Assembly (NCBI GenBank): GCA_021299565.1
Contig: JAJTHA010000167.1
Span: 1 to 11,546 of the forward strand
Length of the DNA stretch: 11,546 nucleotides
Direction of reading: 5' to 3'
Source: Candidatus Caenarcanales bacterium
GTDB taxonomy: Bacteria > Cyanobacteriota > Vampirovibrionia > LMEP-6097
Positions 1 through 6,342 of this stretch are shown here, one piece after another. Below the pieces are notes generated by a model. That model did no database searches. It had not been told where the DNA came from and saw only the letters and a program-made list of their open reading frames with translations. Position numbers and translations under genes: made by a program. Positions within the stretch are counted from its first letter, which is position 1, and every line of letters starts with the position of its first letter.

Positions 1-1400
1 CTGAGATCAATCAATACTTCATAGAATCTAATCAAGATGGAGTTCCTATTAGTAGGGAGCAAAGAAGTGTTGTTTATCAGCGTGCTAAAAATGAAAGAGA
101 TACTATTCCTTTTGGAACTCAAAAAAATGTTTATGAAAACGGCTATGAGTGGCTTGCTCATTCAATTACACCAAAAAAAATTAATCCATTAGATTTAAGA
201 GTAACTATTGGTGGTGCCAAATGTCAAAAACCATATTCAGCTAGTATCTTAAATATTTCTGCAATGAGTTTTGGATCCTTGAGTCCGACAGCGATTGAGG
301 CTCTAAATGGTGGAGCTAAAGATGGTAATTTTGCACACAATACTGGAGAAGGTGGCATTAGTCCTTATCACTTGAGCGCTGGAGCTGATGTGATATGGCA
401 ATTGGGGACTGGATATTTTGGTTGTAGAACAGCAGATGGTAATTTTAATCCTGAGTCTTTTAAGGAAAAATCAAATTATGAATGCGTAAAAATGATAGAA
501 ATTAAAATCTCACAAGGCGCTAAACCTGGTCACGGTGGGCTTTTGCCTGCAGCTAAAGTCACCGAAGAGATTGCTTTAATTAGAGAAGTGGAAATCGGCA
601 AAGAAGTTGTCTCCCCTCCAGCTCACAAAGCATTCACAACCCCAGTTGAACTTTTAAGATTTATTCAAAAACTTCAAGAGCTTTCTGGCGGTAAACCGGT
701 GGGCTTCAAGCTTGCTATTGGTAATAGACATGAGTTTGTCGCTATTTGCAAGGCGATGCTTGCTACTGGCATTAAACCCGATTTTATTACTGTTGATGGA
801 GGAGAAGGCGGTACTGGAGCTGCACCGCTTGAGTTTTCAAACAGAATTGGTGAGCCTGGTGTAGAGGCTTTGATTTTTGTTCATAACATGTTAAAAGGTT
901 TTGGGCTAAGAAAAGAAATCAAAATTATTACAACTGGGAAAATCACTGATGCTTTTGAAATGATCAAAAGATTAGCACTAGGTGCTGATTTGTTTTATTC
1001 TGCAAGAGGTATGATGCTGGCTTTGGGTTGTATTCAAGCATTACGTTGTAATTCCAATTTTTGTCCCGCTGGTGTTGCAACTCAAGATCCTAATCTTTAT
1101 GATGGTTTGGTAGTGGCTGATAAACGCAAGCGTGTAAAAAATTTCCATAAAAATACAGTTGCTAGTCTTGCTGAGATGATGGGTGCAATGGGTATTGAAG
1201 CACCGTGTGAATTAAGACCTTGGCATATTAAGCGTAGAATCAATTTGACTCAAGTCAAAGATTATTATCAACTGTATCAATTTGTACAAGATGGTCAATT
1301 ATTAGATAAGGACAATATCCCAGAAGATTATTTAAGAGATTACCTGCTTTCTGATCCAAACACTTTTGCAGCAAAAGAAGAGTTTTGGACTAAGCTATAA
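1..1400 (+). CDS. FMN-binding glutamate synthase-family protein (5' end outside window)
   Basis: The reading frame is open from the left edge (first full codon at position 3), giving 465 residues of a C-terminal portion. It matches the FMN-binding synthase domain of glutamate synthase: a TIGGAKC...ISAMSFGSLS stretch, an NTGEGG motif, the KPGHGG loop, a TVDGGEGGTGAAP phosphate-binding region and GADLFYSARG. Three cysteines spaced C-x5-C-x4-C (codons at 1029, 1047 and 1062, followed by PAGVATQ) are the ligands that hold the [3Fe-4S] cluster in GltB. The protein ends about 100 residues after the cluster, so there is no GXGXG domain of full-length GltB. It therefore looks like the stand-alone ferredoxin-type family (YerD-like or archaeal GltB-like), which would transfer electrons to 2-oxoglutarate/ammonia chemistry in the cytoplasm. 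The amidotransferase domain, if any, cannot be judged. The stop is only 10 bases from the convergent SulP gene. Confidence 0.9.
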   Translation, partial: EINQYFIESNQDGVPISREQRSVVYQRAKNERDTIPFGTQKNVYENGYEWLAHSITPKKINPLDLRVTIGGAKCQKPYSASILNISAMSFGSLSPTAIEALNGGAKDGNFAHNTGEGGISPYHLSAGADVIWQLGTGYFGCRTADGNFNPESFKEKSNYECVKMIEIKISQGAKPGHGGLLPAAKVTEEIALIREVEIGKEVVSPPAHKAFTTPVELLRFIQKLQELSGGKPVGFKLAIGNRHEFVAICKAMLATGIKPDFITVDGGEGGTGAAPLEFSNRIGEPGVEALIFVHNMLKGFGLRKEIKIITTGKITDAFEMIKRLALGADLFYSARGMMLALGCIQALRCNSNFCPAGVATQDPNLYDGLVVADKRKRVKNFHKNTVASLAEMMGAMGIEAPCELRPWHIKRRINLTQVKDYYQLYQFVQDGQLLDKDNIPEDYLRDYLLSDPNTFAAKEEFWTKL

Positions 1401-1410
1401 ATTGATGAAA

Positions 1411-3015
1411 TTAACTTTCTCTGACTCTTGTTGAACTGCTTGAATTAGACAATTTTTTGAATTTCTCTAATCCTACAATAATTAGCTCATATTTATTTTG
1501 TAAAGAGTGGAAATAGTCGAGCACTGTGTGTTCAATTAGTGAAACCTCACCTGATATATTTATGCAAATTTTTCTTGTTTCTATTGGAAGCTTTTTAATT
1601 ACTTCTTGTAAATAAATCAAATTGAAACTACTAAGATTTTTATTTAAATATAAAGTCGCTTCATTGGTTGAGCATGATTTGGATTCAATTGGATTTGTAA
1701 ATAACCGGTAATCAAAAAAGTTATTTTCTTTTCCTTGGGATGAATAGTATAAATTACTTAAATAGGCAATTGTGACACCCGAGATAATGCCAATCATTAA
1801 GTCAGTGCATAAAACTATTATTGCAGTTGCTGTAAATTGCAGCATTTGATCAGGACCAATTTTTGCAACGTGCTTCCATACTCTTGGTCGGCAAAGATTA
1901 AATCCAGTATAAATTAATACAGCGGCAAGTACAGAAAGAGGAATTTGATTAATAAGAGGTCTTGCTAAAAGCATGAATGCAATGAGAAAACATGCATTAT
2001 AGAAATTAGCCCACTGTGTCTTGCCGCCTGCCATTATATTTGCGGTACTTCTGACCCCGCCCGGAATAATTGTTAATCCACCAATAAAGCTTGAACAAAC
2101 ATTCGATAAGCCAATGGCAAACAAGGTGCGGTTAGGGTTGGAGTGCCTTTTATGAGGATCAATTTTGTCAATGGCTTTTATGGTAGCAAGAGATTCTATC
2201 CCATCAATTAAAGTAAGTGTAAGAATTATTTGAGCAGCGTTGTAATAGAGATCTTGTCGTAAGAGCAAGTCTTTGAAATCAGGAAAGGCTAGTCCATGAA
2301 GTGGATTATTGGGTAGATTGATCAACAAGTCTGAATCAATATCTAAGAAAAAGATACTAATAAGTGTCGAAATAAATACCGCTAGTATTTGTGGGGGTAG
2401 AACTTTGATTATTATGTGAGTTTTGAGTAATTTTTTAAGTGAGAAAATCAAAACTAAAGTGAACAAACCAATACCAAAAGCAGTTTGATTGGCATGTATA
2501 AGTTCATGTGGTGTTTCAATCACCATTGGCCAAAAGTCATGTGCAATGTATTGATGCCCAATTAATGATGGAAATTGTTTTACGATGATCATCAGACCAA
2601 TGGCGGCAAGCATGCCTTCAATAACTGAGATTGGAAAAATAGAACTATATTTGGCAATTTTGAAACCACAAAGAATAATTTGAATAATTCCTACTAGGCA
2701 AATAATAGGAAGAAGCAATAAATATCCTTCAGTCATATTCCCGAGGCCAAGTGTTAAAATCGCTTGATACAGTATAGGCGCTAATCCAGCGGCGGGGCCA
2801 CTAATAGTCACATATGACCCACCCACTAACGGTAATATCAGACCTGCGATTATCGCGGAGGTCAATCCTGTAATCGGAGGAGCGCCAGATGCTATTGCAA
2901 TACCGATGGAGAAAGGGATTGAAATCATGGCAACTAAAAATCCAGCACCAATATCTGCTCTCCAGTGCTTTAATCCGGCAAGACCATTTTGTGGAGCTTC
3001 AATTACTTTTGTCAT
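1411..3015 (-). CDS. SulP (SLC26-type) inorganic anion transporter with C-terminal STAS domain
   Basis: An integral membrane transporter of 534 residues from the ATG at 3015 (an in-frame TTG lies three codons upstream at 3024). The first 430 residues are a series of hydrophobic segments with SulP landmarks: IPFSIGIAIASGAPP near residue 35, the YVTISGPAAGLAPI substrate-site region near 71, DGIESL near 274, NPNRTL near 297 followed by GLSNV and a GG-VRSTAN motif near 322. The last 80 residues (KICINISGEVSLIEHTVLDYF) form a degenerate STAS domain. SulP proteins move sulfate, bicarbonate or dicarboxylates, usually with Na+ or H+. The substrate cannot be told from sequence and no neighbour helps. 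No Shine-Dalgarno precedes the ATG; a GATAAT box ends 8 bases before it, so the mRNA may be leaderless. It converges with the glutamate synthase-family gene. Confidence 0.9.
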   Translation of the reverse strand: MTKVIEAPQNGLAGLKHWRADIGAGFLVAMISIPFSIGIAIASGAPPITGLTSAIIAGLILPLVGGSYVTISGPAAGLAPILYQAILTLGLGNMTEGYLLLLPIICLVGIIQIILCGFKIAKYSSIFPISVIEGMLAAIGLMIIVKQFPSLIGHQYIAHDFWPMVIETPHELIHANQTAFGIGLFTLVLIFSLKKLLKTHIIIKVLPPQILAVFISTLISIFFLDIDSDLLINLPNNPLHGLAFPDFKDLLLRQDLYYNAAQIILTLTLIDGIESLATIKAIDKIDPHKRHSNPNRTLFAIGLSNVCSSFIGGLTIIPGGVRSTANIMAGGKTQWANFYNACFLIAFMLLARPLINQIPLSVLAAVLIYTGFNLCRPRVWKHVAKIGPDQMLQFTATAIIVLCTDLMIGIISGVTIAYLSNLYYSSQGKENNFFDYRLFTNPIESKSCSTNEATLYLNKNLSSFNLIYLQEVIKKLPIETRKICINISGEVSLIEHTVLDYFHSLQNKYELIIVGLEKFKKLSNSSSSTRVRES

Positions 3016-3024
3016 TACTATCAA

Positions 3025-3330
3025 TTATCTATTTGTAGAGTAAATAAAAAACTAGCCTTATGGTTATTTTTTATTAGGTGGATGAACCTCACAATGTTCT
3101 TTTGCAATGATCTAGTAGTGATTCCAACTGCCATACCAGATGCTATGAATCAGAATATAGTCCTTTCCCTTAATTACAATACCTCAACTATGCTACCAAT
3201 TTTAAAAGAATTTTTCTTAAAGCCAATACAAACAGAAAATTTTATTTTTGCTTCAGCTGATTTCCCTTTGTGTAATAAAAGTTTTGCATTGTCTTATTGT
3301 GGTAATGATTTGTAATTTATACTTATAGCT
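3025..3330. other. Gap of about 300 bases with no convincing gene
   Basis: This divergent intergenic region separates the SulP gene (-) from the GNAT gene (+). It should hold both promoters: a GATAAT-like box for SulP at 3024-3029 (minus strand) and TATACT at 3318-3323 for the acetyltransferase. A plus-strand frame is open from 2989 to 3315, with an internal ATG at 3082 that would give 77 residues, but it has no recognisable motif, no properly spaced ribosome binding site and a composition like random AT-rich translation. I see no repeat or strong hairpin. It may be decayed coding sequence. Confidence 0.4.
3297..3323 (+). promoter_or_regulatory. Possible promoter of the GNAT gene (leaderless)
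   Basis: TATACT at 3318-3323 matches the -10 consensus in five of six bases and ends exactly 7 bases before the GTG at 3331. The only -35-like hexamer is TTGTGG at 3297-3302 with a short 15-base spacer, so the call rests mainly on the -10 box and its position. Transcription would start at or next to the start codon. Confidence 0.35.
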
Positions 3331-3804
3331 GTGTCTGCGTATCGAGTTAGAGAATATCTATCTAGTGATCAAAAAGCTTTTGCTGATTTAAATATGGCTT
3401 GGCTAAATGAATTTGATTTTGAAATCACTGAATACGATCAGTATCTTTTGAATAATCCTCAAGAAGCGATTTTGAATCACAGTGGAAAAATTTTTATGCT
3501 TTTTGCAAATGAGCTTGCGGTTGGTACGCTTACTTTGATTCATGATTCTTCTCAAATTATCGAACTTGGCAAGATGACTATTGCCAAAGATTTTCGTGCT
3601 AAGGGTTTATCAAGATTGCTTTTGGATAATGCAATCAACTATGCTCGTGAGCAGGGTTATAGGCAAATTAATTTGCTAACAAATAGCGCATTGAGTACAG
3701 CTATATCTCTCTACAAGAAATATGGTTTTATTGAAACTCAAATTGATGGCTCCAGATATGGCTCTAGGGCTGATTACGCGATGAAATTAATTTTAAATAA
3801 TTAG
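3331..3804 (+). CDS. GNAT-family N-acetyltransferase, GTG start
   Basis: A 157-residue cytoplasmic acetyltransferase of single-domain GNAT size. Motif A, which binds acetyl-CoA, is the strand-turn-helix around residues 80-103 (GKMTIAKDFRAKGLSRLLLD) with the R/Q-x-x-G-x-G/A signature seen as R89-A-K-G-L-S94. Motif B follows at about 113-133 (INLLTNSALSTAISLYKKYGF). The substrate is unknown. The start is a GTG with no Shine-Dalgarno; the next in-frame ATG would remove the first beta strand, so GTG is preferred. The stop (TAG at 3802) is 8 bases before the ATG of the next gene, so the two are likely co-transcribed. Confidence 0.85.
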   Translation: MSAYRVREYLSSDQKAFADLNMAWLNEFDFEITEYDQYLLNNPQEAILNHSGKIFMLFANELAVGTLTLIHDSSQIIELGKMTIAKDFRAKGLSRLLLDNAINYAREQGYRQINLLTNSALSTAISLYKKYGFIETQIDGSRYGSRADYAMKLILNN

Positions 3805-3812
3805 TATTGCGG

Positions 3813-4613
3813 ATGACGGCGCCTTTAGATTTTGTTAAGATTTTATTGACAAATAGAGCATTGGATTTAATGGTAGCCTTTAATAAAACTCCATCTTCAA
3901 CCGATAACGTGGGATATTTCCGCGAAATAATCACACAAAATAATCAAGGCGTACCATTTATTGTTATTGGACAGCAAGCTATGAACAATTTAGAATCGTA
4001 TAGAAGTTTTAAGTTGCAGTCTCTTCATGCTCCACAATTTGATCCTTATACTCTCATGGAGGTTTTGGTGGAATTTTCTAGTAATCCAAAAACTAAGAAT
4101 TCCTTTTCTGAATATTTACTAGAGACTAGAGGCAAAGAAATTGGTAAGAAACTAAATAAAGCTTTTGATTTAAATGCAGCAGAAGTACTGAAGGAGATAT
4201 TTGAAAACCTAGAATGGCATGGCTTTTCTTCTCCATATTTCGATGCATATAATGACAATAAATGTCTCAATTTAATTAATGCTGCAGTGCTCTTAGTTGC
4301 TGGTAAAAAACTTGATTTTAAAAATCATTCCCCGGAGTCTTATTTATCAAAAGTACCAAGCCATCGATATATTACTTTTCGTAATATTGGATTAGGTCAC
4401 TTAAGAAATTTTGATGCTTCAGACTTTTCTGGCGATCCTGCAATTGAAGGTCCTGAACAAGTTCGGCAAGTCTTGAAGGTCAATCCCGCTCTTGCGGCTC
4501 TAAGTGTAATAGACTTCATCAGAACCAATTTGCAAGAAACTGAGGACAATGTGTCCAAGGCGGATATTGATTTATTGATGAATTTGAGGAAGGAATTAAG
4601 CCATAGTAATTAA
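3813..4613 (+). CDS. Unknown soluble protein, 266 residues
   Basis: I do not recognise this protein. The frame is long and uninterrupted, uses codons like its neighbours and follows the GNAT gene by 8 bases, all of which support a real gene. The ATG at 3813 is preferred over a TTG two codons upstream at 3807; neither has a ribosome binding site. The product looks cytoplasmic, mixed alpha/beta at the start and mainly helical later, without a signal peptide or membrane segment. A lysine/glutamate-rich helical stretch (ETRGKEIGKKLNKAFDLNAAE) lies in the middle, then an aromatic segment (EWHGFSSPYFDAYND) and a basic/aromatic one (PSHRYITFRNIGLGHLRNF). No catalytic motif can be named. Its pairing with an acetyltransferase does not fix a function. 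Confidence 0.7.
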   Translation: MTAPLDFVKILLTNRALDLMVAFNKTPSSTDNVGYFREIITQNNQGVPFIVIGQQAMNNLESYRSFKLQSLHAPQFDPYTLMEVLVEFSSNPKTKNSFSEYLLETRGKEIGKKLNKAFDLNAAEVLKEIFENLEWHGFSSPYFDAYNDNKCLNLINAAVLLVAGKKLDFKNHSPESYLSKVPSHRYITFRNIGLGHLRNFDASDFSGDPAIEGPEQVRQVLKVNPALAALSVIDFIRTNLQETEDNVSKADIDLLMNLRKELSHSN

Positions 4614-4637
4614 TAATGTTATAAATTCAAGAGAGGA

Positions 4638-4667
4638 TTGACAAACAAACCATGGATTTAATATAAT
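4638..4667 (+). promoter_or_regulatory. Consensus sigma-70 promoter directly before the winged-helix gene
   Basis: TTGACA (4638-4643) and TATAAT (4662-4667) are both perfect consensus hexamers, separated by 18 bases. The -10 box ends 7 bases before the ATG at 4675, so the expected transcription start (4674 or 4675) falls on the start codon and the mRNA would have no leader. It is the best promoter in the window by sequence. Confidence 0.85.
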
Positions 4668-4674
4668 ACCTGGG

Positions 4675-5082
4675 ATGGAGATTAGTTCTAGCACCAAATT
4701 TAATACAATTCTGACACCAAATCAACTTGAGCTAGCATCAACCTGTTGGAAATTTCAGCAAAGTTCGAATGAAAATCTCCAACTAAAACATATACATAAG
4801 AGTATGGAACAAGCTTCTTCTGAAATACCTAAAAGTACTGTTTCAACAATGTTGAGGACTTTAGTGAACCAAGGAGTTTTAACTGATTCTAATGGGCAAT
4901 CACAACACCCAAGTGGTGCTAATCCTGTAGCAGTAAGATCTCCTAATACTTACTATAAATTTGTTCACCCTCTAAGAGATTTAGTGAAACCATGGTTGAA
5001 ATTTATAAATTTTATACTTCCAGAAAATTTAAAACCGGATGTTCTAAATGACTTTAGTGAAATAATTAATAGCTCGCATTAG
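4675..5082 (+). CDS. Small winged-helix DNA-binding protein (MarR/BlaI-like fold)
   Basis: A 135-residue protein that looks like a winged helix-turn-helix regulator. A first helix (LTPNQLELASTCWKFQ, residues 13-28) is followed by a short helix (LQLKHIHKSME, 35-45), a recognition-helix-like segment (PKSTVSTMLRTLVNQGVLT, 52-70) and a wing (AVRSPNTYYKFVHP, 86-99). The pattern 'S-T-V-S/Y-x-x-L-x-x-L-x-x-x-G-h-L' is shared by MarR, BlaI and Fur-type folds. A C-terminal helical tail of about 35 residues could dimerise. The family cannot be set from sequence alone. It starts at the ATG placed at the predicted transcription start of a consensus promoter and has no Shine-Dalgarno. It lies just upstream of an 18-base dyad and dinD, so it may regulate dinD or itself; this is inference. 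Confidence 0.65.
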   Translation: MEISSSTKFNTILTPNQLELASTCWKFQQSSNENLQLKHIHKSMEQASSEIPKSTVSTMLRTLVNQGVLTDSNGQSQHPSGANPVAVRSPNTYYKFVHPLRDLVKPWLKFINFILPENLKPDVLNDFSEIINSSH

Positions 5083-5108
5083 AACTGAAACCTTTGCGAT
5101 TGCGGAAA

Positions 5109-5126
5109 AAGACAACAAGTTGTCTT
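5109..5126. promoter_or_regulatory. 18-base dyad between the winged-helix gene and dinD
   Basis: AAGACAACAAGTTGTCTT consists of two perfect 8-base inverted arms around AA. The 2-base centre is too short for a full hairpin (it could form 7 pairs with a CAAG loop), and no T-run follows, so an intrinsic terminator is unlikely. The size and symmetry suit an operator for a dimeric regulator, possibly the winged-helix protein encoded 27 bases upstream. It does not match the LexA boxes I know (E. coli, Bacillus or cyanobacterial type). Confidence 0.5.
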
Positions 5127-5166
5127 CTGTATCCTGATTAAGACCTTGCGCTTGATCGGATAATGC

Positions 5167-5183
5167 AAAATGGTGGATGGTAT
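5167..5183 (-). repeat. tRNA-Val 3'-end fragment, left copy (putative att site)
   Basis: AAAATGGTGGATGGTAT matches AAAATGGTGGACGGTAT at the 3' end of the tRNA gene (6121-6137) in 16 of 17 bases, in the same orientation. On the minus strand it reads as the acceptor strand, discriminator and CCA end of the tRNA. Weaker similarity to the T arm seems to continue for about 20 bases to the right. It sits 40 bases before the dinD ATG, as a left boundary would. Confidence 0.6.
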
Positions 5184-5222
5184 CAAGCTGAAACTGAGTG
5201 CTTGGTAGAATTAGAAGACAAT

Positions 5223-6071
5223 ATGAAAATAGAAATAATTCAATCTTTAACAAATGATTTTGAGGCTCATGCTCAAACCACAGTGGATGGGGTGGAATTT
5301 TGGCTTGCTAGAGAGTTGCAATATCTTTTAGGTTATGAAGAATGGAGAAATTTTGTAAATGTGATTACTAAAGCTAAAATTTCTTGTGAAACAAGCAAGC
5401 ATAAGGTTTCCGATCATTTTGTTGACGTCAACAAAACGATCAAAATGCCTCGTGGAGCAGAAAAAGAAGTCCCGGATATTATGCTCACTAGATACGCAGC
5501 TTACCTTATTGCACAGAATGGTGATCCTAAGAAAGAGCAAGTTGCATTTGCTCAAACTTATTTTGCCGTTCAAACTAGAAAATTAGAAATTCTAACTAAA
5601 AGAATTGAAGAATCTGAAAGATTATCAGCCCGTTAAAAACTTAGTGAAACCGAAAAAGAACTGTCTGGAATAATTTTTGAGCAAACAGGTAGTGATAAAA
5701 ATTTTGCTTTAATTCGTAGCAAAGGAGATGCTGCTCTATTCGGTTACTCTACTCAAAGTATGAAGGCTAAGTGGAAAGTTCCAGAATCAAGACCGTTAGC
5801 CGATTTTGCACCAACAATTATTCTCAAAGCAAAAGATTTCGCTGCTGAAATTACTATATTTAATAGTAAAGAAAAAAATCTAAATACCGAAGCAAGGATT
5901 TCAGACGAACATGTAATTAATAATAAAACTGTCAGAAAAACTTTACTTGAAAGAGGAATCAAGCCTGAAAATTTAGAGCCTGAAGAAGATATAAAGAAAC
6001 TTGAACGAAGGCTAAGTACTGATACCAAAAAGAGTTTGACCAAGACCAAGGTTCTTAAAAACAGTGATTAA
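5223..6071 (+). pseudogene. dinD: dinD (DNA damage-inducible protein D), interrupted by one in-frame TAA
   Basis: Read through, the frame encodes about 282 residues, close to E. coli DinD (274). Family landmarks are FWLARELQYLLGYEEWRNF (residues 26-44), the DHF...K segment near 64-81, the LTRYAAYLIAQNGDP core at 88-102, QTYFAVQTRKLE at 111-122, and after the break SETEKELSG, FALIRSKGDAALFG and NNKTVRKTLLERGIKPE. A TAA at 5634-5636 (codon 138) splits it; the frame stays open before and after, with no other stop. Homologues usually have R-E-K-L here, so GAA changing to TAA (one G-to-T) would explain it. E. coli DinD is SOS-induced and modulates RecA filaments; family members are frequent on islands. 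ATG 5223 is chosen over 5163 because family similarity starts there. The stop lies inside a tRNA-end repeat. Confidence 0.9.
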
Positions 6072-6087
6072 AAATGGTGGACGGTAT
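6068..6087 (-). repeat. tRNA-Val 3'-end fragment, right copy next to dinD
   Basis: TTAAAAATGGTGGACGGTAT is identical to 6118-6137, exactly 50 bases away, where it spans the CCA end, discriminator, acceptor strand and downstream flank of the tRNA gene. The dinD stop codon (6069-6071) is inside it. Similarity resumes after a 10-base insertion (6087-6096): TAAGACTT at 6097-6104 equals 6137-6144 in the tRNA T arm. The copy is therefore a decayed tRNA 3' piece of roughly 40 bases, as left by integration at a tRNA gene. Confidence 0.8.
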
Positions 6088-6124
6088 GACGGCCGATAAG
6101 ACTTTACTTAGAGTTAGTTAAAAA

Positions 6125-6200
6125 TGGTGGACGGTATAAGACTTGAACTTATGACCACTTGCGTGTCGAGCAAGTGCTCTACCAACTGAGCTAACCGTCC
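6125..6200 (-). tRNA. tRNA-Val (GAC), CCA encoded
   Basis: Read on the minus strand this is a 76-base cloverleaf: 7-bp acceptor (GGACGGT with ACCGTCC), TA, D stem GCTC/GAGC with an AGTTGGTA loop, anticodon stem CTTGC/GCAAG, a 5-base variable region TGGTC, T stem ATAAG/CTTAT with loop TTCAAGT, discriminator A and encoded CCA. The anticodon loop is TCGACAC, giving anticodon GAC for valine codons GUC/GUU. All stems pair fully. One oddity is C at position 33, where nearly all tRNAs have U, so decoding could be impaired. The 3' end is partly duplicated at 6068-6087 and 5167-5183. A perfect hairpin lies 2 bases from the 5' end. Confidence 0.9.
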
Positions 6201-6202
6201 TA

Positions 6203-6232
6203 GCAAAAACATGACCTAAGTCATGTTTTTGC
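6203..6232. terminator. Symmetrical terminator-like hairpin beside the tRNA gene
   Basis: Two perfect 13-base arms (GCAAAAACATGAC and its complement) enclose a 4-base loop. Seen as a terminator, the core is CATGAC/GTCATG preceded by A5 and followed by T5, so it could act on both strands: for rightward transcripts leaving dinD, and for leftward transcripts coming from panD antisense to the membrane-protein gene. On the minus strand it lies 2 bases upstream of the mature tRNA 5' end, so it could instead be part of the tRNA precursor leader. The stem core is only moderately GC-rich. Confidence 0.6.
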
Positions 6233-6277
6233 GCTCTATCGGTAAATTCCACACCTTAGGGCATAAAAAGAGAGCGC
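6231..6277. repeat. Spaced inverted repeat GCGCTCT / AGAGCGC
   Basis: GCGCTCT at 6231-6237 is the exact reverse complement of AGAGCGC at 6271-6277, with 33 bases between. The left arm shares GC with the right end of the preceding hairpin, so in RNA the two structures would stack or compete. The role is unknown; it could be a leader structure of the minus-strand tRNA transcript or chance. Confidence 0.35.
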
Positions 6278-6319
6278 ATATTCTCAAAATAGCACGTTAG
6301 CCAAGACAAATGCTACCAT

Positions 6320-6333
6320 TTAATACGTATTAA
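6320..6333. promoter_or_regulatory. 14-base palindrome before the membrane-protein gene
   Basis: TTAATACGTATTAA is a perfect palindrome ending 9 bases before the ATG at 6343. The octamer TTAATACG also occurs twice in direct orientation, 10 bases apart (6320-6327 and 6330-6337), which is one helical turn. TATTAA at 6328-6333 could be the -10 box, with no good -35 in sight. Such a site overlapping a promoter would be well placed as an operator, though AT-rich palindromes also arise by chance. Confidence 0.4.
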
Positions 6334-6342
6334 TACGTTGCT

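Noticed and set aside
2989..3315. Plus-strand open frame of 108 codons across the SulP start and the gap
   Set aside because: It overlaps the well-supported SulP start, has no motif or spaced ribosome binding site, and an internal ATG at 3082 is preceded directly by AGGTGG without spacing. It reads like chance translation of AT-rich DNA.
5109..5126. Dyad as intrinsic terminator of the winged-helix gene
   Set aside because: The loop is too tight, the stem is AT-rich and no T-run follows on either strand.
5163..5222. N-terminal extension of DinD from the ATG at 5163
   Set aside because: The extension is encoded by the tRNA-end repeat and has no family similarity; DinD-like sequence starts at the ATG at 5223.
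5753..6049. Minus-strand frame of 98 codons opposite the dinD 3' half
   Set aside because: The plus strand carries clear DinD motifs; the antisense frame is a hydrophobic shadow with no support.
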